Notes under the pieces: generated by a model
Databases searched by the model: none
Seen by the model: the letters and a program-made list of their open reading frames with translations, nothing else
What the model was told of the DNA's origin: nothing
DNA from: Eubacterium_G segne
GTDB taxonomy: Bacteria; Bacillota; Clostridia; Lachnospirales; Lachnospiraceae
Reading direction: 5' to 3'
NCBI RefSeq assembly: GCF_014287775.1
Contig: NZ_JACOOZ010000009.1
Coordinates: forward strand, 80,065 to 144,064
Length of the DNA: 64,000 nucleotides
In this document: one piece after another, positions 24,412-32,280 of the stretch
Numbering within the stretch: position 1 is the first letter of the stretch
Layout: the number at the start of each line of letters is the position of its first letter
Program-made: the position numbers and the translations under genes

Positions 24412-25959
24412 TTAATTGGAAGTTTCTTCTTCCTTAACTTCATAATCTTTAAATTTGATTTTGTTGTCATCCGAAAGAATTGATTGCTTAATAAAGCGCA
24501 TATATCTGTTATAAATCTGTTTAGGTATTCTAAAGACCGCTCTTCTGTGAATGCCCTTAAAGGCTTTCTCTCCAACTTCTTTCAAATGTGTGCCTTTAAA
24601 TCTTACAATTTGGAGTTTTTCGCACTTGTAAAATGCTTTTGTACCTATCTTTTTCAGTGATTTTCCAAATACAATCCATTCAAGTTTTGAACAATTGGTA
24701 AATGTTCTGGCTGGAATTTCCGTAATGTTATCACCAATTCGTACAGTCTTTAATTTGTAAGCATTAGCAAGGCAGTTTTTTGCCATTGATACAACCTTGT
24801 ATGTTCGCTTTTCATTTGTAATTTCTGAAGGAACAATTAATTCCTCTACATTTCCGTTCTCGCATCCGACAAATTCAACTTCATCTCTGGACAATACTTT
24901 ATATATGTTACCTTTTTCGGTAAATGTGGTTCCAATAGCTGAAGGAGTGGTATATTCGCCATCGTACCATGACGGCTTTTCAAAAGACATTTCATCTTCA
25001 AAAGAAATAACCGTAGGTTCTTCCCCTTCATATTTGTTATACCAGTCAGACGGATACAAAACATCAGAACGCATAACCGCAGTTGATGTATCTACTTTGG
25101 CTGATTCTCCTTTACGGACACGCCTTGCAACAACTACCGTTCGGTAATCTCCTATTTCATAGGAACAGGTAGAAAGAAGTAGCAGGTGGTCATTTTCATT
25201 AACCTTAACAGGACACTGATATAAAGAGCGCATTTCTAACTGATAGACAAAATCCATAAATTCATGTTTATTCTTGAAATTACCCTTTAAATATGTAAAT
25301 CCCTGATTAACCTTCATGTCACCGGACAATCTTACATATGCGATAATTTTCCATTTGGCTTCTTTATATATACTGTCAAAAGTGATAACCGGATGTTCCT
25401 TATAAAAATTAATATCTTTATACTTAAGTAGCTGGTGAAACATCATCCCGGTGGAATCCATATTATGTCCGTGAATAAGAATGGACTTGGATGGTTTCTT
25501 TACATTACAATGACCGTCAACATAAAGGGAACCGTTTTTATCCTTATGACCTTCAAAGTCACGTGTCAAATAAAAGTCAGAACCACTGAAAGCCTGCATA
25601 ACAGGATAGTCAATGTTGGTTCCGGGAATGGTAAGCCATCCTTTAATATCACTATTGTACTCTAAAAGTTTTGAAAATTTCAATAATATACCATTTGAAT
25701 CTTTCAGGCCTTTTTGAGATTTGTCCAGAGAAATATCTAACTTTTCTTTCTTTTTACCTTTCTTATCAGTTGTCTGCTCATAATTGTTTGAATCATTAGC
25801 CGCAGCATAATACATCCTTCGGTATTTGTCGGTAACCTTTCGTGAGTATGCAGGCTGTAAAATAAGATAATATATAAGAAATGCAGCGCATCCCACAAAC
25901 AAAAGAATGGAAAAAATAACAAGCGAACGTCGTATTATTCTTTTCTTCTTATTAGTCAT
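24412..25959 (-). CDS. Class B sortase fused to C-terminal leucine-rich repeats
   Basis: A 515-residue membrane transpeptidase. An N-terminal signal anchor (about 10-35) is followed by the sortase B domain (about 95-285) with catalytic H165 in LIHGHNM, C265 in LLSTC and R273 in DYRTVVVARR. Normal SrtB proteins end here. This one continues for about 230 residues with BspA-type (LRR_5) repeats such as TEIPARTFTNCSKLEWIVFG and KKIGTKAFYKC (about 375-490), which could bind other proteins or sugars. It is convergent with the pgmB operon and divergent from three surface-protein genes, two of which end in membrane-tail signals, so those are its likely substrates. GGAGG precedes the start. Confidence 0.85.
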   Translation of the reverse strand: MTNKKKRIIRRSLVIFSILLFVGCAAFLIYYLILQPAYSRKVTDKYRRMYYAAANDSNNYEQTTDKKGKKKEKLDISLDKSQKGLKDSNGILLKFSKLLEYNSDIKGWLTIPGTNIDYPVMQAFSGSDFYLTRDFEGHKDKNGSLYVDGHCNVKKPSKSILIHGHNMDSTGMMFHQLLKYKDINFYKEHPVITFDSIYKEAKWKIIAYVRLSGDMKVNQGFTYLKGNFKNKHEFMDFVYQLEMRSLYQCPVKVNENDHLLLLSTCSYEIGDYRTVVVARRVRKGESAKVDTSTAVMRSDVLYPSDWYNKYEGEEPTVISFEDEMSFEKPSWYDGEYTTPSAIGTTFTEKGNIYKVLSRDEVEFVGCENGNVEELIVPSEITNEKRTYKVVSMAKNCLANAYKLKTVRIGDNITEIPARTFTNCSKLEWIVFGKSLKKIGTKAFYKCEKLQIVRFKGTHLKEVGEKAFKGIHRRAVFRIPKQIYNRYMRFIKQSILSDDNKIKFKDYEVKEEETSN

Positions 25960-26064
25960 GTTTTCCTCCTAAAATGATTATAGACATATGAAAGGTGTTT
26001 TGCAACGTGAAAATGCAAAAAAAATACACAAAAACCTAGCATATAATACTAAAAAATGAAACAC

Positions 26065-26131
26065 TTGAAAGGTTTTTTTGTAAAAAAGTAACAAAAATAT
26101 AGCTGTTTTTTGGTCAATTTCAACCTTTCAA
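26065..26131. promoter_or_regulatory. Wide inverted repeat upstream of the surface-protein operon
   Basis: TTGAAAGGTT (26065-26074) and its exact complement AACCTTTCAA (26122-26131) lie 47 bases apart, just upstream of the -35 box of the surface-protein promoter and in the leader region of the divergent sortase gene. It is possibly a second regulator's paired half-sites. No such pair is seen at the importer promoter. Confidence 0.35.
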
Positions 26132-26136
26132 ATTCA

Positions 26137-26165
26137 TTGACAAACAATACCTATAATGATAAGAT
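26137..26165 (+). promoter_or_regulatory. Sigma-A promoter of the surface-protein operon
   Basis: TTGACA (26137-26142) and TAAGAT (26160-26165) are 17 bases apart. The -10 box ends 2 bases before the LacI-type operator, the same geometry as the importer promoter at 12029. Confidence 0.65.
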
Positions 26166-26167
26166 TA

Positions 26168-26181
26168 GTTTAACGTTAAAC
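26168..26181. promoter_or_regulatory. LacI-type operator O2
   Basis: GTTTAACGTTAAAC is identical to the operator at 12060-12073 and sits at the same distance from its -10 box. It places the surface-protein genes in the same regulon as the importer and phosphorylases. Confidence 0.8.
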
Positions 26182-26217
26182 GAAATAAAATGATGTAATA
26201 ATGTGGAGGCATTAACA

Positions 26218-26958
26218 ATGAAGAAAATATTGAAAAAAGTTATAGCATTAGCTAGTGCCGTTGCAATGACATTGAGCATGAGTTCATTTGTAAGTGCGGC
26301 AGAGGATATTGTTTTGGAGGACTCAGGAAGTCCATTCATTAAGACATTTGACCCGGGAGATAAAGGAGATTATATTTATCTGGGTTATGCGTATTGTTTT
26401 GAAGTTGGTCCGGAATATAAGTATTTAAAGATTACATATACCGGTGAAAAGACAGCATTTGATGAACTTCGTTTAGAGTTTGTAATTAATTCAGACCCTG
26501 CAGAAGAAATCAAGCTTACTCCAAAGTGGTTTAGAGAAAATGATGAAGGAACTCTTGTTACAACAGATGGCAAAGAAGTTCCGGCTCCATCAGACAAGGA
26601 ACAGACAGCGGTTATCGACCTTGAAAAGTCAGGAGTTGATTTAAAGACCGGTATCAGAGCTTTCCATATTCATGATACACCGGGCAAAGGCTCATTTAAG
26701 ATTATTGATGCCCGTCTTATGACAAGCCCTGAAGGTGAGGCAGGCTCAGGTGATAGCAATGGTGAAGAAACAAAAAAAGAAGATGAAAACAAGAATGTTG
26801 AAATTGTAACAGACAATGCTAAAAATACATCAACAGGTACAGTTGGTTCAGTTAAACCGGGTGCATCCGGTGTTCCTGTATGGCCAATTGCAGCAGGTGT
26901 TGGTGGTGTCGTAGTAGCAGCTGTAGCATTTGGTATTACAAAATCAAAAAAGAAATAA
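26218..26958 (+). CDS. Surface protein with one domain of unknown family (domain A) and a sorting-like tail
   Basis: A 246-residue secreted protein I do not recognise. Signal peptide about 1-29 (MKKILKKVIALASAVAM). One globular domain (about 31-172) begins DIVLEDSGSPFIKT and contains YKYLKITYTG, TAVIDLEKSGVDL and AFHIHDT, a beta-rich pattern that suggests a jelly roll or carbohydrate-binding module. An acidic, Asn-rich linker follows. The last 28 residues (VPVWPIAAGVGG, a hydrophobic helix, SKKK) look like a cell-wall sorting tail, but the motif before it (KPGASG) is not a classical LPxTG. ATG 26218 is chosen because of GTGGAGG 8-12 bases upstream. It heads the LacI-controlled surface operon. 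Confidence 0.7.
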   Translation: MKKILKKVIALASAVAMTLSMSSFVSAAEDIVLEDSGSPFIKTFDPGDKGDYIYLGYAYCFEVGPEYKYLKITYTGEKTAFDELRLEFVINSDPAEEIKLTPKWFRENDEGTLVTTDGKEVPAPSDKEQTAVIDLEKSGVDLKTGIRAFHIHDTPGKGSFKIIDARLMTSPEGEAGSGDSNGEETKKEDENKNVEIVTDNAKNTSTGTVGSVKPGASGVPVWPIAAGVGGVVVAAVAFGITKSKKK

Positions 26959-26962
26959 TTAA

Positions 26963-26994
26963 ATGATTTTATTCAGATGAAAGAAAATCATCTG
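26963..26994 (+). terminator. Weak hairpin after the first surface-protein gene
   Basis: ATGATTTT pairs with AAAATCAT, or alternatively CAGATGA with TCATCTG. There is no T-run. It may be a processing structure within a continuing transcript. Confidence 0.35.
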
Positions 26995-27047
26995 TTATAA
27001 GATAAAACAATGTTAACAATTATATAAGAAAGGATAGGGATAACAAT

Positions 27048-27824
27048 ATGAGAAAAGGATTAATTAGTAAGAAAATCGTAGCATATGTTTGTGCAGCAAC
27101 TATGATGTTCTGTGGATTCGCAGGCATTACTAAGGCTACACCTGTAGCAGCAGCAGAAACAGAGATCCAGCTTGACGATGCAGCAAGTGGAATGAATAAG
27201 ACATTACACATTGACAAAGCAGCAAAGGGTTCAAAAGATGATTTGATGTATGCATATCAGGGATTTGTAACATTTAAGGATCTTGCTGATAAGAGTTTTA
27301 AGTATCTTAAGATTACATACACAGGTGATATTACAACTTTAAGATTTGAATTTAATGAAAAAACTTCAAATACAAATCAGGGACCGTTCTGGTTTGATGC
27401 TGAGCAGGATACACACTTTGTAACAGCAGACGGAAGTGATATTCCTTTGGTTGGTAAAAACACAACAATCGTTATTGACCTTGAAAAATCAGGTGTTGAT
27501 ATGAGCAAGTATAACAATGGTATTCATATGCATGCTAACTCAACAACAGATGCAGCATTTGATGTAACACTTAAGGATTGTGTATTGTCATCAGTTGCAC
27601 CAGCTACAACTGGTTCAAAGACAGCAACCAAACCTGGAGACAGCAAGAGTAAGACAGATGAACAGGTAACAGATGCAAACGGAAATGTTACACCAACACA
27701 GAACTCAACAAATGCACCTTCAACAGGTTCACCTATGTGGCCAATCGCAGCAGGTGTAGGTGGAATCGTAGTTGCAGCAGCAGCTTTCGTAGTTTCAAGA
27801 TCAAAGAAATTTAAAGAAAACTAA
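27048..27824 (+). CDS. Surface protein with one domain of unknown family (domain B) and a sorting-like tail
   Basis: A 258-residue secreted protein. Signal peptide about 1-35, sharing KKIVAYVCAATM with the next gene product. One domain (about 38-180) begins IQLDDAASGMNKTLHIDKAA and keeps FKYLKITYTGDI, TIVIDLEKSGVDM and GIHMHANST, so it is a distant relative of domain A. A Lys/Thr linker and an Asn-Thr stretch follow, then the tail APSTGSPMWPIAAGVGG, a hydrophobic helix and RSKKFKEN. PSTG fits an xPxTG-like sortase motif. It is probably linked to the wall by the nearby sortase B. The function, perhaps glycan capture, is inferred from its regulon. Confidence 0.7.
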   Translation: MRKGLISKKIVAYVCAATMMFCGFAGITKATPVAAAETEIQLDDAASGMNKTLHIDKAAKGSKDDLMYAYQGFVTFKDLADKSFKYLKITYTGDITTLRFEFNEKTSNTNQGPFWFDAEQDTHFVTADGSDIPLVGKNTTIVIDLEKSGVDMSKYNNGIHMHANSTTDAAFDVTLKDCVLSSVAPATTGSKTATKPGDSKSKTDEQVTDANGNVTPTQNSTNAPSTGSPMWPIAAGVGGIVVAAAAFVVSRSKKFKEN

Positions 27825-27844
27825 TTTAATATTTATGAATTTAT

Positions 27845-27876
27845 TCAGGTGTCAGGGACGGTCCTTTGACACCTGA
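27845..27876 (+). terminator. Perfect hairpin between surface-protein genes
   Basis: TCAGGTGTCA and TGACACCTGA form 10 perfect pairs with a GGGACGGTCCTT loop that can itself pair. There is no real T-run. It may be a dispersed hairpin repeat or an attenuator between the second and third surface genes. Confidence 0.5.
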
Positions 27877-27931
27877 TATAAAATATAATAACAATTAATT
27901 TACAAATTTATGAAAGGACAGGGGTAATTAT

Positions 27932-29809
27932 ATGAGAAAAGGTTTATTTACCAAGAAAATCGTAGCATATGTTTGTGCAGCAACTATGGTATTTAGCAGT
28001 TTTGCAGGTGTCAGTGTTGTAAATAACACAAATGTAATTGCAGACGAAACAAAGGCTGACATTGTATTAAATGATACAGGTTCACCACTTATTAAGACAT
28101 GGGGTTCAGCAGATGGTGAAGGATATGCATATGAAGGATATGTATACTGTGGAGACGTTAGCTCAGATTACAAATATCTTCAGATTACATATTCAGGAGA
28201 CGCAACAGCATTGAAAGAAGCTCGTTGGGAACTTTTAGGAAAAGATGATAAGGCATTAGGAACATATTGGTTCTCACAGAATGATCAGGGAACATTTAAG
28301 ACAACTGATGATACATTAGTTCCTGCACCAACAGAAACAGCACAGACAGTAGTAATCGACTTAGAAAAGACAGGTGTTGATTTATCAGCATCAGGAGTTA
28401 ATGCATTCCATTTCCATAACACAAAAGGAAACGGAACATTATCAATAACAGATGCAAGATTTATGACATCATTACCAGCAGAAGATACAAAGGCTGACAT
28501 TGTATTAAATGATACAGGTTCACCACTTATTAAAACATGGGGTTCAGCAGATGGTGAAGGATATGCATATGAAGGATATGTATACTGTGGAGACGTTAGC
28601 TCAGATTACAAATATCTTCAGATTACATATTCAGGAGCTGCAACAGCATTGAAAGAAGCTCGTTGGGAACTTTTAGGGAAAGATGATAAGGCATTAGGAA
28701 CATATTGGTTCTCACAGAATGATCAGGGAACATTTAAGACAACTGATGATACATTAGTTCCTGCACCAACAGAAACAGCACAGACAGTAGTAATCGACTT
28801 AGAAAAGACAGGCGTTGATTTATCAGCATCAGGAATTAATGCATTCCATTTCCATAACACAAAAGGAAACGGTGCATTAACAATAACAGATGCAAGATTC
28901 ATCACAAAGGTTCCTGAAGAAGTTACAACACCTGCACCAACAGAGGCACCAACAGAAGGACCTACAGAAGCACCAACAACACCACAGCCAACAACAGCAG
29001 CAGATCCTTCAACAGGAATTAAGCTTGATGATGTTGCAAGTGGAATGAACAAGACATTACACATTGACAAAGCTGCAAGTGGCGCTACAGATGGTATCAA
29101 GTACGCATACTTAGGATTTGTTACATTTAAAGATTTAGCTACAAAGGATTTCAGATATCTTAAATTAACATATACAGGTGATATTACAAGCTTAAGATTT
29201 GAATTTAATGAAAAGGCAACAAACGCAAATCAGGGACCTTTCTGGTTCGATGCAGAACAGGATGTTCACTTTGTAACAGCTGACGGAAGCCCAATCCAGT
29301 TAGTTGGAAACAATACAACAGTTGTTATTGACCTTGTAGCTTCAGGTGTAGATATGAGCAAGTACAATAATGGTATTCATATGCATGGTAACTCAACAAC
29401 AGATGCTGCATTTGATGTAACAATTAAAGATGCAGTATTATATGGTGGAGTACCTACACCACAGCCAACAACAGTTGCACCTACAAAGAAACCTACAGTT
29501 AAGGTATCAAGACCTGGTACTGCTTCAGTTAAGAAAGCTACAAAGAAGAAAGCTTCAGCAAAGGTTAAGATTAGCCTTAAGAAAGTTAAGAAAGCAAAAG
29601 GATATTATGTACAGATTTCAACTTCTAAGAAGTTCAAGAAAGTTCTTGTAAAGAAATATGTAAAGAAAGTATCATTTACACTTAAGAGCAAAAAGATTAA
29701 GAATAAAAAGAAACTTTACGTTAGAGCAAAAGCTTACAAGCTTAACGGAAAGAAGAAAGTTCTTTCTAAGAAGTGGTCAAAAGTTAAGAAAGTAAAAATT
29801 ACAAAATAA
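27932..29809 (+). CDS. Multi-domain surface protein: two A domains, one B domain and a Lys-rich C-terminal domain
   Basis: A 625-residue secreted protein. Signal peptide about 1-35. Domain A occurs twice (about 40-180 and 186-326), nearly identical even at DNA level. A Thr/Pro linker (about 327-360) leads to domain B (about 361-506, GIKLDDVASGMNKT). The final domain (about 515-625) is extremely rich in Lys and has a fibronectin-III-like pattern (YVQISTSKKFKK, KLYVRAKAY). It has no membrane tail, so the basic domain probably binds anionic wall polymers. The domain set links all three surface genes. It would give multivalent binding to a polysaccharide, but no binding residues can be assigned. 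Confidence 0.72.
   Translation: MRKGLFTKKIVAYVCAATMVFSSFAGVSVVNNTNVIADETKADIVLNDTGSPLIKTWGSADGEGYAYEGYVYCGDVSSDYKYLQITYSGDATALKEARWELLGKDDKALGTYWFSQNDQGTFKTTDDTLVPAPTETAQTVVIDLEKTGVDLSASGVNAFHFHNTKGNGTLSITDARFMTSLPAEDTKADIVLNDTGSPLIKTWGSADGEGYAYEGYVYCGDVSSDYKYLQITYSGAATALKEARWELLGKDDKALGTYWFSQNDQGTFKTTDDTLVPAPTETAQTVVIDLEKTGVDLSASGINAFHFHNTKGNGALTITDARFITKVPEEVTTPAPTEAPTEGPTEAPTTPQPTTAADPSTGIKLDDVASGMNKTLHIDKAASGATDGIKYAYLGFVTFKDLATKDFRYLKLTYTGDITSLRFEFNEKATNANQGPFWFDAEQDVHFVTADGSPIQLVGNNTTVVIDLVASGVDMSKYNNGIHMHGNSTTDAAFDVTIKDAVLYGGVPTPQPTTVAPTKKPTVKVSRPGTASVKKATKKKASAKVKISLKKVKKAKGYYVQISTSKKFKKVLVKKYVKKVSFTLKSKKIKNKKKLYVRAKAYKLNGKKKVLSKKWSKVKKVKITK
28049..28908 (+). repeat. Near-identical tandem duplication of the domain A coding segment (438-bp period)
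   Basis: The segment at about 28049-28470 recurs at about 28487-28908 with only a handful of substitutions. The period of 438 bases equals 146 codons. Similarity far above that to domain A in the first surface gene marks this as a recent in-frame duplication. Copy number may vary between strains. Confidence 0.9.
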
Positions 29810-29839
29810 TTTTAAAATATTAATTTAGACTATGAAAAG

Positions 29840-29880
29840 AAAATAACCTATAGTGGGGAAAACGCTATAGGTTATTTTTC
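29840..29880 (+). terminator. Terminator or attenuator before the GH87-like gene
   Basis: Perfect 14-bp arms AAAATAACCTATAG and CTATAGGTTATTTT with an 11-base loop, followed by TCTAT. Only 36 bases separate it from the next start, leaving no room for a full promoter, so the GH87-like gene is probably read through from the surface-protein operon at lower level. Confidence 0.8.
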
Positions 29881-29916
29881 TATCGTAAAAAAGTTTTTAC
29901 TAAGCAAGAAGGAGAT

Positions 29917-32184
29917 ATGAATTTGAGAAAGATAGTAAAACAAATAATCGTTATGGGAATGGCAGTTATGTTGACTATCCAACCGGGATATATGGGAAAT
30001 GATAATAAAAAGGTATATGGTGCAGAAAGCACTAAGGCTGATAGTTTTTATTTACCGTCTGCCAATGCAAATGGTGTAATAGGGGCAACTATGCCATATA
30101 CAAGATATGATACTGAAAAAGCCAGCCTGGCAGGAGGTGCTGTAATTGCAAAATCAGATAGTTATTTTAATTCAAGCATTGCAACACAAGCATCAAATCA
30201 GTCCTATGCAAGACTTCCAAAAAGTGGTTCGTCAGTAGAATGGACAATGGAAACGTCAGGAGATGGCGTTACAATGAGATTCACAATGCCGGATTCAAGT
30301 GACGGAAAGGGAAAAACAGGTTCTCTTGATGTATACGTAAATGGAAAATTGGCAGAGAAAGTAAACTTAACATCTTATTATATGTGGCAGTATTTTGCTG
30401 CGGGAAAAGGACATCCAAGTGATACTAATAACGGTGGGTATCCATTATTTGCCTTCGACGAAGTTCATTTTAAATTAAACAAATCACTGAAAAAAGGTGA
30501 TAAGATAAAAATACAAAACAGTGGTGCAGGAAATATGGAATATGGTGTTGATTTCATTGAGGTAGAACAGGTACAAGGTGAAATTAAACAACCGGCAAAT
30601 TCCTTAAGCGTAGTGGATTATGGAGCAAAGCCAAATGATGATACAGATGATGCAACAGCCATAAATAATTGCTTATATGCTGCTAAAAATATGAAAAAAG
30701 ATGTATATTTTCCAGCGGGAACATACAAAATGAGTAAAAAAATGAAGATTTTAGGGGAAAATATTAAAGTAACCGGTGCTGGAATGTGGTATACAAATAT
30801 ACAGTTTACAAGTGACCAGCAAGGTGGCGGTGGTGTAACGGGAAAATGCAAAAATGTTGAAATAAGTAATATGTACTTAAATTCAAATTTACGTTCACGT
30901 TACAGTGAAAGCGCTAACTACAAATGTTTTGCAGATGTTTTTGAAGGCGGTTCAGTTATTCATGACATTTGGGAAGAACATTTTGAGTGTGGTTTCTGGC
31001 TTGGTGATTATGACAGAGACACAAACTATTCAGATGGTTTAAAAATCGTAAATAGCAGAATAAGAAACAATTTAGCTGATGGTGTTAACTTCTGTCAGGG
31101 AACAAGCAACGCTGCAGTATACAATTGTTCAGTAAGAAATAATGGTGATGACGGTCTTGCAATGTGGAACAATGATTATTGTTCAAAGGATGAAGAAAAA
31201 AATGTATTCGCATACAATACCGTAGAATTTAACTGGAGAGCCGGTGGAATTGCTGTGTATGGTGGAAACGGACATAAGATTTATAACAACTATATTTGTG
31301 ATACAACTATGTCCTGTGGTATACATTTAAATACTGTTTTTCCAGGTCATAAGTTTAATAATAATAAAGACGGAATAAAATTTGACAATAACATAATAAT
31401 CAAATCCGGTTGCTCAAAGGACTCATGGAATGGAACTATGGCAGCCATTGATATAACAGGTGGTGTTAAGAACGTTACATTTAGCAATACAAAAATTTAT
31501 GAAGCACAGCATGATGGCATACGTGTAGGGCAGGACTGTAGCAATATTATTTTCAACAATACTAAGATATACAAGTCAGGTGCTGATGGAAACACTTCCA
31601 GAAAAGGAGCTGCATTGTATTTAGATACAGCACAAAATGTTATATTTAACAATATAGAAATTGCAAAGAGTGCCTATAGTAATGCAGCCGGATGGCCAAT
31701 ATATTCACATATCTATGGTACGGTTAATACCAACAATATTAAAAATTATGTTAATGTAAGCAGTAAGGAATATACAATTCCTTCATACCCTAAGGCAGGA
31801 ACATTTAGCACAGGTAAACCTTCAAATGGCGGAAGTGAAAATCCAACAACAAAACCTACGGTAAAGCCAACGGTTAAACCAATTGTAAAGGTTAATGTAA
31901 CTAAGGTTAAAAGTGCATCTAAAAAGCGTGCTTCTTACAAAATAAAAATAAGTCTTAAGAAAGCAAAATCCGTAACGGGATATCAGATACAGATTGCTAC
32001 AAACAAGAAATTTAAGAAGGTTTTAGTATCTAAAAAAGTAAAGAAATACAAATTTGTACTTAAATCATCTAAAATTAAAAACAAAAAGACCTTGTATCTT
32101 AGAGCAAGAGCGTATAAAGTAGTTAGTAAAAAGACTTATGTAAGCAATTGGACAAAAGCTAAAAAGGTTAAAGTGACTAAGTAG
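29917..32184 (+). CDS. Secreted GH87-like beta-helix glucanase (alpha-1,3-glucanase/mycodextranase type)
   Basis: A 755-residue secreted enzyme. Signal peptide about 1-35. A CBM35-like jelly roll (about 45-220) has MPYTRYDTE, VEWTMETSGDG and YVNGKL. A right-handed beta-helix (about 228-630) follows, opening with VVDYGAKPNDDTDD. The segment with ADGVNFCQGTSNA and NNGDDGLAMWN places three Asp (D388, D411, D412) at the 23+1 spacing I recall for GH87 catalytic residues. The C-terminal domain (about 650-755) is Lys-rich and homologous to that of the preceding surface protein. GH87 enzymes cut alpha-1,3-glucan or nigeran. Products would be imported and phosphorolysed by the GH65 enzymes. The family call rests on motif memory. 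Confidence 0.72.
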   Translation: MNLRKIVKQIIVMGMAVMLTIQPGYMGNDNKKVYGAESTKADSFYLPSANANGVIGATMPYTRYDTEKASLAGGAVIAKSDSYFNSSIATQASNQSYARLPKSGSSVEWTMETSGDGVTMRFTMPDSSDGKGKTGSLDVYVNGKLAEKVNLTSYYMWQYFAAGKGHPSDTNNGGYPLFAFDEVHFKLNKSLKKGDKIKIQNSGAGNMEYGVDFIEVEQVQGEIKQPANSLSVVDYGAKPNDDTDDATAINNCLYAAKNMKKDVYFPAGTYKMSKKMKILGENIKVTGAGMWYTNIQFTSDQQGGGGVTGKCKNVEISNMYLNSNLRSRYSESANYKCFADVFEGGSVIHDIWEEHFECGFWLGDYDRDTNYSDGLKIVNSRIRNNLADGVNFCQGTSNAAVYNCSVRNNGDDGLAMWNNDYCSKDEEKNVFAYNTVEFNWRAGGIAVYGGNGHKIYNNYICDTTMSCGIHLNTVFPGHKFNNNKDGIKFDNNIIIKSGCSKDSWNGTMAAIDITGGVKNVTFSNTKIYEAQHDGIRVGQDCSNIIFNNTKIYKSGADGNTSRKGAALYLDTAQNVIFNNIEIAKSAYSNAAGWPIYSHIYGTVNTNNIKNYVNVSSKEYTIPSYPKAGTFSTGKPSNGGSENPTTKPTVKPTVKPIVKVNVTKVKSASKKRASYKIKISLKKAKSVTGYQIQIATNKKFKKVLVSKKVKKYKFVLKSSKIKNKKTLYLRARAYKVVSKKTYVSNWTKAKKVKVTK

Positions 32185-32280
32185 AGTCTACAGAATTAAA
32201 ATTAGCAAATAAAGTTCATAGGATAAAGTCCGTAAAATTAAAATGAAGGGAAGAAGATTTAATATCTTTTGGGTGAAAGT

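Noticed and set aside
28285..29100. Minus-strand frames opposite the tandem domain A copies
   Set aside because: They mirror the duplicated coding sequence on the plus strand and repeat each other for that reason.
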